Assembly (NCBI GenBank): GCA_937910785.1
Contig: CALDLG010000031.1
Span: forward strand, 1-13,267
Direction of reading: 5' to 3'
Origin: an uncultured Lachnospiraceae bacterium
Lineage (GTDB): Bacteria > Bacillota > Clostridia > Lachnospirales > Lachnospiraceae
Length of the DNA: 13,267 nucleotides
How positions within the stretch are numbered: the first letter of the stretch is position 1; the number at the start of each line of letters is the position of its first letter. The position numbers were made by a program, and so were the translations under genes. Below the pieces are notes generated by a model that saw nothing but the letters and a program-made list of their open reading frames with translations, searched no databases and had not been told where the DNA came from. Below are positions 12,767 through 13,267 of this stretch, piece after piece.

Positions 12767-13267
12767 ATGAAGATGAAAACGAAGAGTGCAAAATATGAAA
12801 TGGATATGTGCAGCGGCTCCATCCTGAAAAAGATATTGCTTTTTACACTGCCGTTAATGTGTTCCAGTCTGCTGCAGCTGCTTTTCAATGCGGCGGATAT
12901 CATTGTTGTGGGAAGATTTGCAGGAGATAATTCGCTCGCGGCGGTAGGATCAACTTCATCGCTGATCAATCTTCTGACGAATTTTTTCATGGGTCTGTCG
13001 GTGGGGGCAAATGTTCTGGTTGCCCGTTTTTTTGGAGCGAAAAATCAGAAAGACCTGACGGAGACGGTTCATACGGCGATGACGCTCAGTCTGTACAGCG
13101 GTGTTTTCCTGACCTTTATCGGTCTGATAGGGGCGAAGCAGATTCTGCTCTGGATGAATACGCCGGAGGATGTGCTCCCGCTCGCGACGCTGTATCTTCG
13201 GATCTATTTTCTGGGAATGACGGCGATGATGCTCTATAATTTCGGAAGCGCTATCCTGAGGGCGATC
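12767..13267 (+). CDS. MATE-family efflux transporter, 5' part only (runs off the window)
   Basis: The first 167 residues of a multidrug and toxic compound extrusion (MATE) type transporter of about 450 residues; the frame is open to the last base. The N-terminus MCSGSILKKILLFTLPLMCSSLLQLLFNAADIIVVGRFAG is the classic NorM/DinF-like first helix and loop. It is followed by SLAAVGSTSSLINLLTNFFMGLSVGANVLVARFFGAKN (helix 2) and two further hydrophobic segments. MATE proteins export cationic compounds by H+ or Na+ antiport; the substrate is unknown. The start at 12767 has no strong ribosome binding site, consistent with coupling to the gene ending at 12763. The ATG at 12773 is an alternative. Confidence 0.92.
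   Translation, partial: MKMKTKSAKYEMDMCSGSILKKILLFTLPLMCSSLLQLLFNAADIIVVGRFAGDNSLAAVGSTSSLINLLTNFFMGLSVGANVLVARFFGAKNQKDLTETVHTAMTLSLYSGVFLTFIGLIGAKQILLWMNTPEDVLPLATLYLRIYFLGMTAMMLYNFGSAILRAI

Noticed and set aside
1..13267. CRISPR arrays, insertion sequences, prophage or integron structures
   Set aside because: No spaced direct repeats, transposase or integrase-like protein, or terminal inverted repeats were seen; the gene content is ordinary chromosomal.

Overview
The window looks like chromosomal DNA of a gut-type anaerobic Firmicute, most likely family Lachnospiraceae (inference). The evidence is moderate GC, strong AGGAGG-type ribosome binding sites, sigma-A-like promoters, families common in that group (C_GCAxxG_C_C, DUF1540, a SEC-C protein, Xaa-His dipeptidase, many small lipoproteins), and the Firmicute infC-rpmI-rplT order. 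I see no phage, insertion sequence, CRISPR array or clear sign of recent transfer. Nearly all genes are on the + strand; the exception is one tRNA.

Region 1 (about 60-5938) is a run of tightly packed + strand genes behind a promoter at 110-138. They encode a SEC-C metal-binding protein, an overlapping CAP-domain lipoprotein, a four-cysteine putative redox protein, a small membrane protein with a lysine-rich tail, threonyl-tRNA synthetase (thrS) and a GT39-like membrane glycosyltransferase. No terminator is visible inside the run, and no T-box riboswitch precedes thrS.

Region 2 (5939-7274) holds two single genes. One encodes a Cys-rich protein with two DUF1540-like repeats; its ribosome binding site and start codon lie in the 3' arm of a perfect 11-bp inverted repeat. 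The other encodes an acidic-linker lipoprotein and is preceded by an imperfect hairpin.

Region 3 (7314-8795) is the translation operon infC-rpmI-rplT (IF3, L35, L20). It has a strong extended -10 promoter, a structured leader of about 220 nt with an intrinsic terminator, a non-canonical AUC start for IF3, and a strong terminator after rplT. This fits autoregulation by L20 (leader attenuation) and by IF3 (start-codon discrimination).

Region 4 (8794-12297) has pepD (aminoacyl-histidine dipeptidase), then a pair overlapping by 4 nt: a hotdog-fold acyl-CoA thioesterase and a GGDEF-EAL protein. The GGDEF half of that protein is degenerate and its EAL half looks intact, so it is probably a c-di-GMP phosphodiesterase. 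The pair ends at a bidirectional terminator shared with a convergent minus-strand tRNA-Pro whose anticodon reads AGG, an unusual A34 proline tRNA.

Region 5 (12467-end) has a small uncharacterised protein with a GTG start, followed 3 nt later by the 5' part of a MATE-family efflux transporter that runs off the window.

I do not see a multi-gene system that is clearly undescribed. The items most worth a second look are the sequestered start of the DUF1540 gene, the AUC start and attenuated leader of infC, the tRNA-Pro(AGG), and the divergent active-site motifs of ThrRS.
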